Below, piece by piece: positions 18,319 to 27,330 of a stretch of 64,000 nt of DNA (the first letter of the stretch is position 1; each line of letters begins with the position of its first letter). The DNA comes from JAXLXE01 sp046328115. Its GTDB lineage: Bacteria > Chloroflexota > UBA6077 > JACCZL01. The DNA lies in contig JAXLXE010000005.1 in assembly GCA_046328115.1 (NCBI GenBank), forward strand, positions 1 through 64,000, written 5' to 3'. A program made the translations under genes and the position numbers. Below the pieces are notes generated by a model. It searched no databases. It saw nothing but the letters and a program-made list of their open reading frames with translations, and was not told the DNA's origin.

Positions 18319-21093
18319 TCAGGTCAGCTCTGGCGTCTCCAGCGCATGGGCCACGGCCTGCTCGGGGGTCATTGCCCGCCCCGCCGACCACGCAACGGCG
18401 AACGCGGACGCATCGTGGCCCTTCCGGGCAGTCGCCACATTGCGTTCGTAGTCGTCGAGGTTTGACGCGGATAGTCGCGCACCGATCGACTCAAGCAGCG
18501 CTTCTGATGCGCCGAACAGGTGGGCGGCCCGTTCCGGCTGCGCACCAACCGCGGCCACTGCGGCAAGGCCCGCCATGCACTCCGCCAGACCGCGCTTGTC
18601 ACCCGCGTCACGGAACAAAGAAAGGCTCTCCCTGAAGATCTCTCCTGCCCGCTGCGCGTCTTGTCGGTAGAGCGCAACGTACCCCAGGTTGTGAAGCAGG
18701 CTGGCCATGGGCCCTCTGGTGCCAAGCGACCGAAAACAGGCCAGCCCCTCATCGTAGCGAATGCCAGCGCGCTCGTAGTCGCCTTGCCGACGCGCCAGGT
18801 CGCCCAGGAGGTTCAGCGCGTGGGCAGAGCCCCAGGCATCCTGCGCGCGGCGCATGCTGCTCAGACTCGCTTCAAGATGGGCTTCGCCCGCCTCCAGATC
18901 ATCCCGTAACAGCGCGATCAGGCCCAGCCCCTGTAGGGCAAGGCCAATCCCCCACGCGTGCCCCGCCTGCCGATAGGCCGTCAGACACTCGTCATAACAT
19001 GCCTCGGCTCCAGCCCGCTCGCCCGTGGCGAGGACCACGTTTCCCAGGAAGAACAGCGCCAGCGCTCGATCGTGAATCGCGCCCAGCTCGCCGAAGATGG
19101 CCAGGCTCTCCTCGAACCAGGCCCGAGCCACGATGAAATCTCCCTGTTGCCAGCCGGCCATCCCGCAACGGGTAAGCACCCGTCCTCGCAGCAGCGAACG
19201 GTCGGAGTCGGGCCAGCACGCCAGGACTCGGGTGGGCCATTCACGCATCTCCAGCGGGTGGCCACGAACGTGCCAAAACCACGTCAACGACACGACCAGG
19301 CGGCCAGCCAGCTCGCGCTCGTCCGGCTGCGCGGCACTCCAGTTGAGCGCCGCGCGGAGGTTGTCGTGCTCCGCGTCAAGATGCTGCAGCCATCGCAATT
19401 GCTGAGGGCCAGAGAGCTGCGCGTCGGCCCGCTCCGCCAGATCCAGAAAGAATGTGGCGTGCTGACGCCGCAGGCTGTCGGTTTCACCAGCGGCGTCAAG
19501 CTGCTCCAGGGCAAACTCACGGATGGTCTCGAGCATCAACACGCGCGGCTCGCCGTCCTGTCCCTCCTCCTGCCGAAGCAGGCTCTGGCTGACTAACGTC
19601 TCGATTCCATCGAAGACCGAGATGCGATCTTGGTCGCCAACATCGGCGCAGACGGCCTCGGCCGCCTCGATCGTGCATCCACCCACGAACACGCCCAGCC
19701 GACGGAAGAGCACCCGCTCTGCCTCGTCCAGCAGGTCGTGGCTCCAGGCAATCGCGCTCCGGAGCGTCTGCTGGCGCGCGGGCAAATCTCTGGCGCCACC
19801 AGCGAGGAGCGGCAGACGCCGGTCCAGGCGCACCAGCATCGCGGATGGCGTGAGCAGCCGGATGCGGGCCGCGGCCAGCTCAATCGCCAGCGGCAACCCG
19901 TCTAGACGGGCGCAGATCTCCGCGACGGCCGGCGCATTCTCGTTCGTCACGGCGAAGTCCGGTCTGATCGCGGTCGCTCGCTCAATGAAGAGCGCCACCG
20001 CCGCGAACTGTGCCAGCGCCGTGGGTGCTGGCAGCATCTTGGGGTTTGGAAGCGCCAACGGCGGCACCGGAAACTCGGTCTCGCCGCGGATCCGCAGGGC
20101 CGCACGGCTGGTCACCACGATCTTGAGACCGGCGCTCGCCCTGAGCAAGTCGGCAACGATCGGCGCAGCGGCAAGGAGCTGCTCAAAGTTGTCCAGGATC
20201 AGAAGCAGTCGCCTCTCCTGGCAATAATCCTTGAGACTGTCCAGCGCTGGTCGATTCCCGGTCTCGATGCCGAGCGCCAGGGCAATCGTTGGCGCCATCA
20301 GGCTGGGGTCGCTGATCGGTGCCAGGCCCACGAAGAATGCGCCGTCTTCAAACTGCTCAATGACGTCAGCGGCAACCTGGAGGCTCAGCCGCGTCTTGCC
20401 GGTTCCGCCCGGGCCGGTCAACGTCACCAGGCCCACGTCGTCGCGCAGGAGCATCCGCTGCAAGTCCGCCAGCTCCTGCTCGCGGCCAATCAGTGGGCTC
20501 CGCTGCACCGGCAGGTTGTTGGCCCGGAGATCCAGGGTGCGGAGCGGTGGGAACTCGGACGGCAGTCCCGACCCGGTCAGTTGGAAGACGTGCTCCGATC
20601 TGATCAAGTCTTTGAGCCGAAACTCACCCAGACTGATCAGGCTGACACCGGCCGGTGGCGCATCCCGGATCAGGTCAAACGTCGATCGGGAGAGTAAGAT
20701 CTGGCCGCCGTGGCCGGCCGCGCGCAGGCGGGCACAGCGGTTGACCGCCGCTCCGTAGTAGTCACCATCGCGTAGCTCGGCCTCACCAGTGTGCAGCGCC
20801 ATCCGCACACGGATCGGCTCGGTGGTCGGCCAGACCTCCGCGCTCAGACTCTTCTGGATGCTGATCGCGGCATCGGCAGCGTCGGTCGCGCGGTCAAAGA
20901 CGGCAAAGATGCTGTCGCCCTCTCCACGCGCCTTCACCACGACGCCCTCGTGCTGCTCAATGGCGGCCGCGAGCAGCACGTCATGCCGCGCCAGGGCAGC
21001 ACGCATCCTATCGGGATCGTGCTCCCAGCGTCGCGTGCTCCCCTCGATGTCGGTGAAGAGGAACGTCACGGTCCCTCTCGGCAGCTCAGCCAT
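18319..21093 (-). CDS. Adenylate/guanylate cyclase domain - ATPase - TPR regulator
   Basis: This intact protein of 924 residues starts at ATG 21093, which has GAGAGG just upstream; a GTG 12 bp earlier is an alternative. Residues 1-170 form a class III nucleotide cyclase domain: TFLFTDIEGSTRRWE with a metal-binding Asp, GEGDSIFAVF, and GAAVNRCARL as the catalytic Asn/Arg motif. An NB-ARC-like ATPase follows, with Walker A GPGGTGKTRL near residue 227 and LLLILDNFEQ as Walker B near 303. The C-terminal half is TPR-like (WQQGDFIVARAWFEESLAIF and similar units). Such AfsR/LuxR-like proteins without an output HTH are abundant in Chloroflexota and Actinobacteria and are presumed signalling ATPases. 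No partner gene is adjacent. Confidence 0.9.
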   Translation of the reverse strand: MAELPRGTVTFLFTDIEGSTRRWEHDPDRMRAALARHDVLLAAAIEQHEGVVVKARGEGDSIFAVFDRATDAADAAISIQKSLSAEVWPTTEPIRVRMALHTGEAELRDGDYYGAAVNRCARLRAAGHGGQILLSRSTFDLIRDAPPAGVSLISLGEFRLKDLIRSEHVFQLTGSGLPSEFPPLRTLDLRANNLPVQRSPLIGREQELADLQRMLLRDDVGLVTLTGPGGTGKTRLSLQVAADVIEQFEDGAFFVGLAPISDPSLMAPTIALALGIETGNRPALDSLKDYCQERRLLLILDNFEQLLAAAPIVADLLRASAGLKIVVTSRAALRIRGETEFPVPPLALPNPKMLPAPTALAQFAAVALFIERATAIRPDFAVTNENAPAVAEICARLDGLPLAIELAAARIRLLTPSAMLVRLDRRLPLLAGGARDLPARQQTLRSAIAWSHDLLDEAERVLFRRLGVFVGGCTIEAAEAVCADVGDQDRISVFDGIETLVSQSLLRQEEGQDGEPRVLMLETIREFALEQLDAAGETDSLRRQHATFFLDLAERADAQLSGPQQLRWLQHLDAEHDNLRAALNWSAAQPDERELAGRLVVSLTWFWHVRGHPLEMREWPTRVLACWPDSDRSLLRGRVLTRCGMAGWQQGDFIVARAWFEESLAIFGELGAIHDRALALFFLGNVVLATGERAGAEACYDECLTAYRQAGHAWGIGLALQGLGLIALLRDDLEAGEAHLEASLSSMRRAQDAWGSAHALNLLGDLARRQGDYERAGIRYDEGLACFRSLGTRGPMASLLHNLGYVALYRQDAQRAGEIFRESLSLFRDAGDKRGLAECMAGLAAVAAVGAQPERAAHLFGASEALLESIGARLSASNLDDYERNVATARKGHDASAFAVAWSAGRAMTPEQAVAHALETPELT

Positions 21094-21290
21094 CCATCCT
21101 CTCACTGCCGCGGTTCACTGCCGCGATGCCGTCCAGCGTCGGGTCAACCCGCCATGATAGCCAGGTCGGTGAGCCCATGCGATCCACCCACGAACACCCG
21201 CCCTGGCTTCTGACAGCCGCGGATCTACCCGTTATGATGAGATGCGAGGTCTGGCATGCGGGCCTTGAGCCAGTGGAGAAGGGGGCCGTG

Positions 21291-21560
21291 ATGGCACTAC
21301 TCGCGGTACTTCATCGAGTGCGTGACTACCAGGCGTGGCGGCAAGTGTACGATGCGTTCAAACCCCAGCAACAAGCTGGCGGCGTGACCGCCGAGAGCGT
21401 CCACCGGGCCAAGGGCGATCCGAACACCGTGCTGGTGCTGCATCGCTTTCGGACCCTTGCCGAGGCAGAGGCGTTCGTCGCCAGCCCACAGCTGCGTGAG
21501 GCCATGCAGCGGGCGGGTGTAGAGGGTGAGCCCCGACTCGAGCTCTTCGAGGACGCGTAG
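21291..21560 (+). CDS. Small ABM/dimeric alpha-beta barrel protein
   Basis: The ATG at 21291 follows GAGAAGGGGG with good spacing; the same frame extends upstream, but this start is favoured by the ribosome-binding site. The 89-residue product begins MALLAVLHRVRDYQAWRQVY and continues with HRAKGDPNTVLVLHRFRTLA and AEAFVASPQLREAMQRAG. The pattern (beta strand, long helix, strand with VLHRF, helix with SPQLREAM) is that of the ferredoxin-like ABM or DUF1330-type barrel proteins, which act as small monooxygenases, cyclases or dimeric binding proteins. The substrate is unknown. Confidence 0.65.
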   Translation: MALLAVLHRVRDYQAWRQVYDAFKPQQQAGGVTAESVHRAKGDPNTVLVLHRFRTLAEAEAFVASPQLREAMQRAGVEGEPRLELFEDA

Positions 21561-21733
21561 CCCCTGTGGCCTTCGGCTGTGAGCCGGGGCCACGTGCCAC
21601 ACACAGCGGATTGGAGGCACCGTCAGCGGAGTGCGAACCGCTGGCGGTCGCCTCGCAGGCGCCCTGTCTCTCCGGGCGTCCCACCATCAACAGCTCACGG
21701 CGTGGTAAGCCGAGCGAGTTGTGAGACGCCCGG

Positions 21734-21943
21734 TCATTGCAGCGCCCTCAACCGGGGCACGAGCTTGTACTTCCGCTGGTGACGAGTCAAGAGACCCGTG
21801 AGAAAGTGCCGCCATTCCTTCGGCCGGCCGGTCGCCTGGACGGCGGCGCGGGCCTTCCGGAGCCAGCGTGCAGCCGCGTCGCGGTACTGAGCCTGCCCCT
21901 CGTCCATGCTCGATCCAGTTTGCTGGCGAGATGCTGTGATCAC
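21734..21943 (-). pseudogene. C-terminal fragment of a SWIM zinc-finger-type protein
   Basis: A 69-codon minus frame contains QYRDAAARWLRKARAAVQAT, then GRPKEWRHFLTGLLTRHQRK and YKLVPRLRALQ. This helical ending, with R-H-x-R-K-(Y/R)-K-L, is typical of the extreme C-terminus of SWIM zinc-finger proteins. Nothing upstream continues the family, and the CxCxnCxH zinc motif is absent, so it is read as a remnant. It lies between two genes on the other strand. Confidence 0.45.
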
Positions 21944-22000
21944 CCAGTCTGGGTGCGTGGAGACAGCCGCGCCTCGGCCAGCTCGTCAGCGCGGTCCGGA

Positions 22001-22109
22001 GCCTTCCACGACCGCGTGGTCGTAGCCCCATTGAATCCCGGTGCCGTACGGGCCGTGGAGGACCAGCCACCACCTTCCACGACCATGCAGTCGTGGCCCC
22101 ACAAACTGG
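22001..22109 (+). repeat. Two-unit CRISPR-like repeat remnant
   Basis: Two related units start at 22002 and 22073, a 71-bp period. Both begin CCTTCCACGACC and contain TCGTxGCCCCA. The first ends CCCCATTGAATC, resembling known CRISPR repeat ends. Each forms a perfect hairpin, ACGACC/GGTCGT in the first and CCACGAC/GTCGTGG in the second, so the sequence changes keep pairing. The 34-bp stretch between them would be one spacer. The repeat is unrelated to the 37-nt repeat at 14.9-17.8 kb. The rest of 21944-22305 shows nothing recognisable. Confidence 0.4.
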
Positions 22110-22305
22110 ATCCTCTCTACGCAAATTCCGCGGCGCCCCCGCCCCTTCCCCGGACCACACACTCGTAAGACCACCATCCTTGCAGCCCTCGCTGTCCCTC
22201 TGGTCCTTTCGCCTCCCGCCCCGCCCTGGCGTACTCACCACGCTCCGCAATGGCTAACTCTTAGTAGACCCACCCAACGGACAACGTCCAGCTAGGGAGT
22301 GCGCC

Positions 22306-23727
22306 ATGCTGCAGACCACCGGCAACCCCATCCTTGACGATTGGGATCCGCCCATCCCGCTCGGCCCGCCGCCACCACCGCCCTTCCCCGTCCACAACCT
22401 GCCGCCCGTCCTCGCCAACCTCGTCCCGGCCCTCGCCGCCGCCACCCAGACCCCCCCGGACCTCCCGGCCCTCCTCGCCCTCGCCACCATCTCCGCCGCC
22501 ACCCTCGGCCGCTTCCACCTCAACCTCGGCCGCCCCGCCGCCGAGCCCGCCGTCCTCTACGCCGCCGTCGCACTCGATCCCGGCCACGCCACCCAGGACG
22601 TCCTCCACCACCTCCTCGCCCCGATCCGCGATCTCGAGCGCTCCGCCCAGATCGAGCTCGTCGCCGAAGACGCCTCCGCCGACGTCCTGCGTGACCTCCT
22701 CCTCCGGCAGGGGCCCCCGCGCGCCATCGGCGTCATCTCCAGCCGCCCAGCCGCCCTTCAAGCCCTCCTGGACGGCGGTCGCCGCGCAGCGCTCGATCAG
22801 CTCATCGCCGGCTTCCACGCCTCCCCCATCCGCTACCGCCACCTGCACAACTCCCCCACCGTCCAGCCCGCCATCACCCTCGGCCTCGTCCTCCCACCCG
22901 CGGCCCTCCAGGCCGCCCTCTCCAGCCCAGCAGTAGCCGCCTCCGGCCTTCCCAGCCGCCTCCTCATCGCCGCGCCCCCCAGCATCCTCGGCCACCGCTC
23001 GGCCGATCCACCCGCCCTCCCGCCAGAGCCCATCGCCCACTACAACTCCGCCCTCAGTACCCTCCTCACAACCGCCCTCGGCCACCAACAGCCCGTCATC
23101 CTCCAGCTTTCCGCCGCCGCCCGCCAGCGGCTCCACCACTTCCAGGCCCAGCTTGAGCCCCGCCTCGCCCCACAGGCAGACCTCGCCGACCTCGCCCAGT
23201 GGGCCGCCCACCTCCCAGCCCAGGTCGCCCGCCTCGCCGCCCTCCTCCACCTCATCGCCACCCAGGACCAGCCCGCCCGCTGCCCCTCGCCAGCCCTCCT
23301 CCAGATCTCGGAGGACCACGTCGCCAGCGCCTGCCACATCGCCCACTACGCCATCCACCACGCCACCGCTCTCCTCCGTCCCGCCGGCCTCGATCCCCAG
23401 GCAGACGCCCAGCACCTCCAGCGCGCCATCGCCCGCTCCCAGCTCGCCTGCTTCACCCGCCGCCACCTCTGGCGCGTCGCCCGCCGAAGGTTCAAGCACA
23501 TCGAAGACTTCGATGCCGCCCTCCGCGTCCTCCTCGAGCACGGCTACATCCGCGTCCTCCCCACCGACTTCGAGCAGGAAAAGCTCGCCGGCCGGCCCCA
23601 GGGACCCAGCTTCATCTGCAACCCCCTGCCAGAACCCGCACTTTTGTCACCAAAAACAGCTTCGTCACCACCGTGGCCGCACCCCACCGCGACACCCCCT
23701 CTCACCAACGCAACATCCTCCCCATAG
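22306..23727 (+). CDS. DUF3987-family protein
   Basis: This 473-residue protein starts at ATG 22306, although no strong ribosome-binding site is seen. It has a proline-rich start and LPPVLANLVPALAAATQTPP, then the helical DUF3987 body. The C-terminal winged-helix-like segment reads CFTRRHLWRVARRRFKHIED and AALRVLLEHGYIRVLP. DUF3987 proteins (YfjI-like) occur on phages, plasmids and islands and are often near replication or defence genes; their biochemical role is not firmly known. No Walker motif was found, although many relatives have one. Codon use is extreme, with C in nearly all third positions, unlike the left part of the window. A second paralogue follows directly. Confidence 0.7.
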   Translation: MLQTTGNPILDDWDPPIPLGPPPPPPFPVHNLPPVLANLVPALAAATQTPPDLPALLALATISAATLGRFHLNLGRPAAEPAVLYAAVALDPGHATQDVLHHLLAPIRDLERSAQIELVAEDASADVLRDLLLRQGPPRAIGVISSRPAALQALLDGGRRAALDQLIAGFHASPIRYRHLHNSPTVQPAITLGLVLPPAALQAALSSPAVAASGLPSRLLIAAPPSILGHRSADPPALPPEPIAHYNSALSTLLTTALGHQQPVILQLSAAARQRLHHFQAQLEPRLAPQADLADLAQWAAHLPAQVARLAALLHLIATQDQPARCPSPALLQISEDHVASACHIAHYAIHHATALLRPAGLDPQADAQHLQRAIARSQLACFTRRHLWRVARRRFKHIEDFDAALRVLLEHGYIRVLPTDFEQEKLAGRPQGPSFICNPLPEPALLSPKTASSPPWPHPTATPPLTNATSSP

Positions 23728-23728
23728 G

Positions 23729-23795
23729 TCCACATCAGTCCCATAGGTCCCATAGGTCCCATCCGTCCCATCCGTCCCATCCGTCCCATCGATCC
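23729..23795. repeat. 9-bp minisatellite behind DUF3987 gene
   Basis: Tandem 9-bp units, CCCATAGGT then CCCATCCGT, repeat about seven times between the two DUF3987 genes. Because the unit is a multiple of three, it stays open in several frames. A related CATACGTCT array lies at 26.41-26.46 kb. Confidence 0.85.
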
Positions 23796-23825
23796 TCTCC
23801 CTCTCTCCGCCCGCGGGAGCCCCAC

Positions 23826-25535
23826 ATGCCAGACCACTCCGCGCTCATCCAGGCCACCGTCACCGGCCACGCCACCCCAGCGCAGCTCCGCGACCTACCA
23901 GAGCCCGTCCAGTCCGTCTGCCTCGCCCTCACCGCGCTCCCAACCGTCCACCTCCGTAACCAGGCCCTCCGCGCCGTCCACCACTACCTCTCCTCCGCCC
24001 CAGACCGTCCGCTCCACCCCCCGGCCATCCAGGCCATCGTCCAGCCTTGGCTCCCGCCCCGACCTGTCGCACAGCCCAGCCTTCCGCCCTTCCCGGCCTT
24101 CGCCCTTCCAGCCTGGCTCGCCCGCTACGTCCAGGCAGAGTCCGCCGCCACCCAGACCCCGGCTGATCTCGCCGGCCTCCTCGCCCTGGCCGCCCTCGCC
24201 ACCGCCTGCGCCGGCTGGGCCCAGGTCAATCCCTGGGACCACTGGCGCGAGCCGCTCAACCTCTACACCCTCGTCGCGCTCCCCTCCGCCAGCCGCAAGA
24301 GCGCCGTCTTCTCACATGTCGCCCAGCCCATCCTCCGCTTCGAGGCCAGCCTCGCACCCACCACCGCCGCCGTCCGCTCCCAACAGGCCAACCACCGCGC
24401 CATCCTCACCCGTGCCCTCCACCACGCCCAGTCCCGCGCCGCCCGCGACGATCCACAGCAGCCCCGACACGCCCAGCGCGCCGCGGACCTCTCCCAGCAG
24501 CTAGACCGCCTGCCCCGCGCGCCACTGACCCGCCTCGTCACGGACGACTGTTCCCCAGAGCGCCTCGTCACGCTCCTCGCCGCAAACCACGGCCGCCTCG
24601 CCCTCCTCAGCCCAGAGGTCGGCCTCTTCGATATCCTCGCCGGCCGCTACAACCGCGGCGCCTCCGCCAACCTCGATGCCGTCCTCAAAGCCCACGCCGG
24701 CGATCCCATCCTCGTGGAGCGCGTCACCCGCGCTTCAGACTTCGTCCCCCAGCCCGCCCTCACCATCGGCCTCACCGTCCAGCCGCGGGTCCTCGCCACC
24801 CTCGGCAACCAGCCCAGCTTCCGCGGCCGTGGCCTCCTCGCCCGCTTCCTCTACGCCGTTCCCGCCCCCACCCTCGGCCACCGCCAGACCCGGCCCACGC
24901 CCGTCCCCGCCAACCTCGCCGCGCGCTACCACCAGCACGTCCGCGCCCTCCTCCAGTACGGCCAGGCCCACCTCAACACCGGGCGGCCCGCCCACGTCCT
25001 CACCATGTCGCCCCAGGCCGCCAACCAGCTCGCCCACTTCGCCGCCGAGATCGAGCAGTGGCTCGCCCCCGGCAGCCCCCTCCAGCCCATCAGCGATTGG
25101 CTCGGCAAGCTCCTCGGTGCCACCGCCCGCCTCGCCGGCCTGCTCCACCTCGCCGCCGCCACCCCGGCAAACGTCGCCGCCGCCCTCACCCAGCCCATCC
25201 CCGCGGACCAGGCCAGCCACGCCATTCAGCTAGCCCGCTACCTCGTCCCCCACGCCCGCGCCGCCTTCGATCACATCGACCAGCGGGACCCCGCCGCCAC
25301 CGCGGATCCGCTCGTCGAGACCCTCCGGCGGCTCAGCCAGGCCACCATCGAACGGCGCGCCCTCTGGCGCGCCACCCATCGCCGCTACCGCTCGCCAGCC
25401 GCCCTCGACGCCGCCATCCACCAGCTCATCAAGCGCGGACTTCTGCGGCCCATCCCCCTCCCCCGCGCCGCCACCGGCCGTCCCCACGGCGGCCACTACG
25501 CCGTCCACCCACACCTCTGGCACCCCGCGGACTAA
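23826..25535 (+). CDS. DUF3987-family protein, second paralogue
   Basis: The ATG at 23826 is chosen because it follows GGGAG and starts a natural N-terminus (MPDHSALIQATVTGHATPAQ); the frame stays open upstream only through repeats. The 569-residue product has FPAFALPAWLARYVQAESAA, LYTLVALPSASRKSAVFSHV (a degenerate P-loop-like SASRKS) and LVTDDCSPERLVTLLAANHG. It continues with LLSPEVGLFDILAGRYNRGA and a C-terminal winged helix TIERRALWRATHRRYRSPAA. The order (LYxLVALPSGxRKS, TDDxTPExL, sExGxFD) is characteristic of DUF3987. It is longer than the upstream paralogue, which lacks the SxSRKS region. Confidence 0.8.
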   Translation: MPDHSALIQATVTGHATPAQLRDLPEPVQSVCLALTALPTVHLRNQALRAVHHYLSSAPDRPLHPPAIQAIVQPWLPPRPVAQPSLPPFPAFALPAWLARYVQAESAATQTPADLAGLLALAALATACAGWAQVNPWDHWREPLNLYTLVALPSASRKSAVFSHVAQPILRFEASLAPTTAAVRSQQANHRAILTRALHHAQSRAARDDPQQPRHAQRAADLSQQLDRLPRAPLTRLVTDDCSPERLVTLLAANHGRLALLSPEVGLFDILAGRYNRGASANLDAVLKAHAGDPILVERVTRASDFVPQPALTIGLTVQPRVLATLGNQPSFRGRGLLARFLYAVPAPTLGHRQTRPTPVPANLAARYHQHVRALLQYGQAHLNTGRPAHVLTMSPQAANQLAHFAAEIEQWLAPGSPLQPISDWLGKLLGATARLAGLLHLAAATPANVAAALTQPIPADQASHAIQLARYLVPHARAAFDHIDQRDPAATADPLVETLRRLSQATIERRALWRATHRRYRSPAALDAAIHQLIKRGLLRPIPLPRAATGRPHGGHYAVHPHLWHPAD

Positions 25536-25612
25536 CGGCCCACCACAAACCCAATCGCGCTGCCCTCCAGTCAGCCACAGAGCCCGGTCGGACGACTATC
25601 CGGACGCGCGCG

Positions 25613-26038
25613 CTAGGGGACCGGCGTAACCAGGCGGATCGGCCGCCGGGCGTGACGCCGGTAGATCCTGAAGTCGCTGTCCAGAGTGCCGACCGCATGA
25701 TCGTCATAAAGCTCGGACATCCGGACGAGACACGCATCAGCGAGTGACATTGGCACGTTTTGGTACCGATCGCACAACGCCTTCACGGCGCGCACCTCGC
25801 CCTGCAGCGAAAAGGGAATGTCGAGCACCCCCACCTCAACCATCTCCAACAGCGCAGACTGACCCACTGGCAGACGGCGGAGCAGATACCACGCCTCCGC
25901 GACAACGGCATCGCAAGTCAGCCATGGAGCCGCCGAATCCCTCGCGCACGCAACTCCCCACCTGTGGTGGAGCTCCCGTCGATCGAGATACGCAACCAGC
26001 AAGCCCGTATCAGCGATGAGTCGGGTAGTCACTCCCAA
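25613..26038 (-). CDS. PIN-domain ribonuclease toxin (VapC-like)
   Basis: The 141-residue product reads RLIADTGLLVAYLDRRELHH with the first acidic residue. The others are CDAVVAEAWYLLRRLP (Glu), VPMSLADACLVRMSE (Asp) and VGTLDSDFRIYRRH (Asp). These four acidic positions define the metal-dependent PIN nuclease fold used by VapC toxins to cleave RNA. The start ATG (26038) overlaps the end of the upstream antitoxin gene by 29 bp, the usual antitoxin-first order. No truncation is seen. Confidence 0.85.
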   Translation of the reverse strand: MGVTTRLIADTGLLVAYLDRRELHHRWGVACARDSAAPWLTCDAVVAEAWYLLRRLPVGQSALLEMVEVGVLDIPFSLQGEVRAVKALCDRYQNVPMSLADACLVRMSELYDDHAVGTLDSDFRIYRRHARRPIRLVTPVP

Positions 26039-26279
26039 ACCCCTCGAAGTGCTCAGGGTTCGTAGCCAGGTCCGTCACGCCAGAATGGACCACTCCGCAG
26101 AACCGCTTCATTGCATCATGGGCCGACACCGCGGGCGGCTCGGCAGGCTCTGAGGGTGGCTCGTCCACCCAATGGCGAAACAATTCCGCCGTCACATCGC
26201 GCACACTCCGCCCCTCACGTGCGCTCTTGGCTTTCACGCGCCGGTACAGATCCTCAGGGATCTCAATCGTCGCCTTCAT
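26010..26279 (-). CDS. Ribbon-helix-helix antitoxin partner of the PIN toxin
   Basis: The 89-residue protein starts MKATIEIPEDLYRRVKAKSA and continues REGRSVRDVTAELFRHWVDE. This is a classical ribbon-helix-helix DNA-binding N-terminus, and the acidic C-terminal tail is suited to bind and neutralise the toxin. It precedes and overlaps the PIN gene. Antitoxins of this kind usually repress their own operon. The start ATG at 26279 is the first in frame. Confidence 0.75.
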   Translation of the reverse strand: MKATIEIPEDLYRRVKAKSAREGRSVRDVTAELFRHWVDEPPSEPAEPPAVSAHDAMKRFCGVVHSGVTDLATNPEHFEGFGSDYPTHR

Positions 26280-26556
26280 GCCACCATCTTAGCACCCTAC
26301 GGTCACCACCCCAGCCCGCAACCCCAGGGCGCACGCCGAGCCCAGTCCCACCCCCAGCGACCTACCGGACGCCACCCTCGCCGCGACAATCCCGCTCACC
26401 AACACAACTGCCGCCCATACGTCTCATACGTCTCATACGTCCCATACGTCTCATAGGTCCTCTCGGTCCTCCCAACCCCACCTTTTCGCACTTTTCGCAC
26501 TTTTGGCACTTTTGTCACGCCACCGGCATTCAAGAACCACACACACCCCGCCAACC
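26280..26556. repeat. Intergenic stretch with 9-bp tandem repeats
   Basis: No gene is supported here. The stretch holds a CATACGTCT/CATACGTCC array (about 26413-26460) and a second 9-bp array of ACTTTTCGC/ACTTTTGGC type (about 26483-26519). Both resemble the tail region behind the first DUF3987 gene, which has CACTTTTGTCACC and 9-bp CATAGGTCC units. It may be the old 3' flank of the second DUF3987 gene, now separated by the toxin-antitoxin pair. Confidence 0.6.
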
Positions 26557-26588
26557 AAAAAGGGGGCGAGCCGCGTCGCTCGCCCCCT
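26557..26588 (-). terminator. Rho-independent terminator of the CARDB-like gene
   Basis: On the minus strand a perfect 10-bp stem (GGGGGCGAGC paired with GCTCGCCCCC, loop GACGCG) is followed by TTTTT. It lies 21 bp beyond the stop of the gene at 26610. Confidence 0.85.
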
Positions 26589-26609
26589 CCCCCGTGGCCC
26601 TGGGCCCGT

Positions 26610-27137
26610 CTACGGCCAGTAGATCGGGCTTTCCGCGTGGTTGTTGTTCGGGTTCGCGTCAGCCGGATCGCTGCTCACCTCGATCCACGCAGAGAGGCAG
26701 TACCGGCTCGCCGGCGCGTCGCACGGCACGTTCACCGTCACCGACTGTCCAGGCGCCAGGCTCGCGTACGCCGAGTTCGAGAACAGCGTGCTCATCGCGT
26801 AGAACTTCGTCCCCCACACCGCCCCCTGCTTCACCTTCACGTTCGTCGCGTTCTTCGTCCCCACGTTCGTCAGCTTGAACGTGAACACCGCGTCCGGCCC
26901 GCTGAACTGCACGCTCACGTACTCCGCCTGCAGGTTCGGGATCGCCAACACCGAGGGCCCCACCGCCGGCCTGTTCTGCTGGCTCGTCGCCGGATTCTGC
27001 GGCTCATTGCTCCGAACGAGCAGGCCACCACCCTCAGCAGGCCCCGCCGCGAACGCCGACCCCACCAGCGCCAGCGCCATCAAACCGCCCAGCACCCCCG
27101 CCGAAAACCTGTTCAGCCACGTCCCCGCCATCGTCAA
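26610..27137 (-). CDS. Secreted CARDB-like protein
   Basis: The 175-residue protein has a signal peptide (MAGTWLNRFSAGVLGGLMAL followed by ALVGSAFA). A single beta domain follows: NLQAEYVSVQFSGPDAVFTF, KLTNVGTKNATNVKVKQGAV, LAPGQSVTVNVPCD and EVSSDPADANPNNNHAESPI. The alternating strands with TNVGT and a terminal NPNNNHA are typical of CARDB domains (cell-adhesion-related, Ig-like). The start may be either of two nearby ATGs (27137 or 27131). It is monocistronic with its own terminator at 26557-26588. Confidence 0.7.
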   Translation of the reverse strand: MTMAGTWLNRFSAGVLGGLMALALVGSAFAAGPAEGGGLLVRSNEPQNPATSQQNRPAVGPSVLAIPNLQAEYVSVQFSGPDAVFTFKLTNVGTKNATNVKVKQGAVWGTKFYAMSTLFSNSAYASLAPGQSVTVNVPCDAPASRYCLSAWIEVSSDPADANPNNNHAESPIYWP

Positions 27138-27330
27138 ACCTCACAGCTTGCGCGTTGCCTATCCACGTCCAGTCTCCGCCCCGCGCTCGCCGCCGTCTGT
27201 AATCCAGCGCACCGCGCAACTGTCAGCTGCGCCACACTTCCCACCCGTGCGCCCGCAACCGCCAAAACGCGCACTCGTTCACACTTCGTCATAACATCAC
27301 GGCCTCACCACCACGCCAGGAGACCTCTGC

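Noticed and set aside
23199..23825. Upstream extension of the second DUF3987 gene
   Set aside because: Runs out of frame through the first DUF3987 gene and the minisatellite; composition is Pro/His/Arg; ATG 23826 has a ribosome-binding site.
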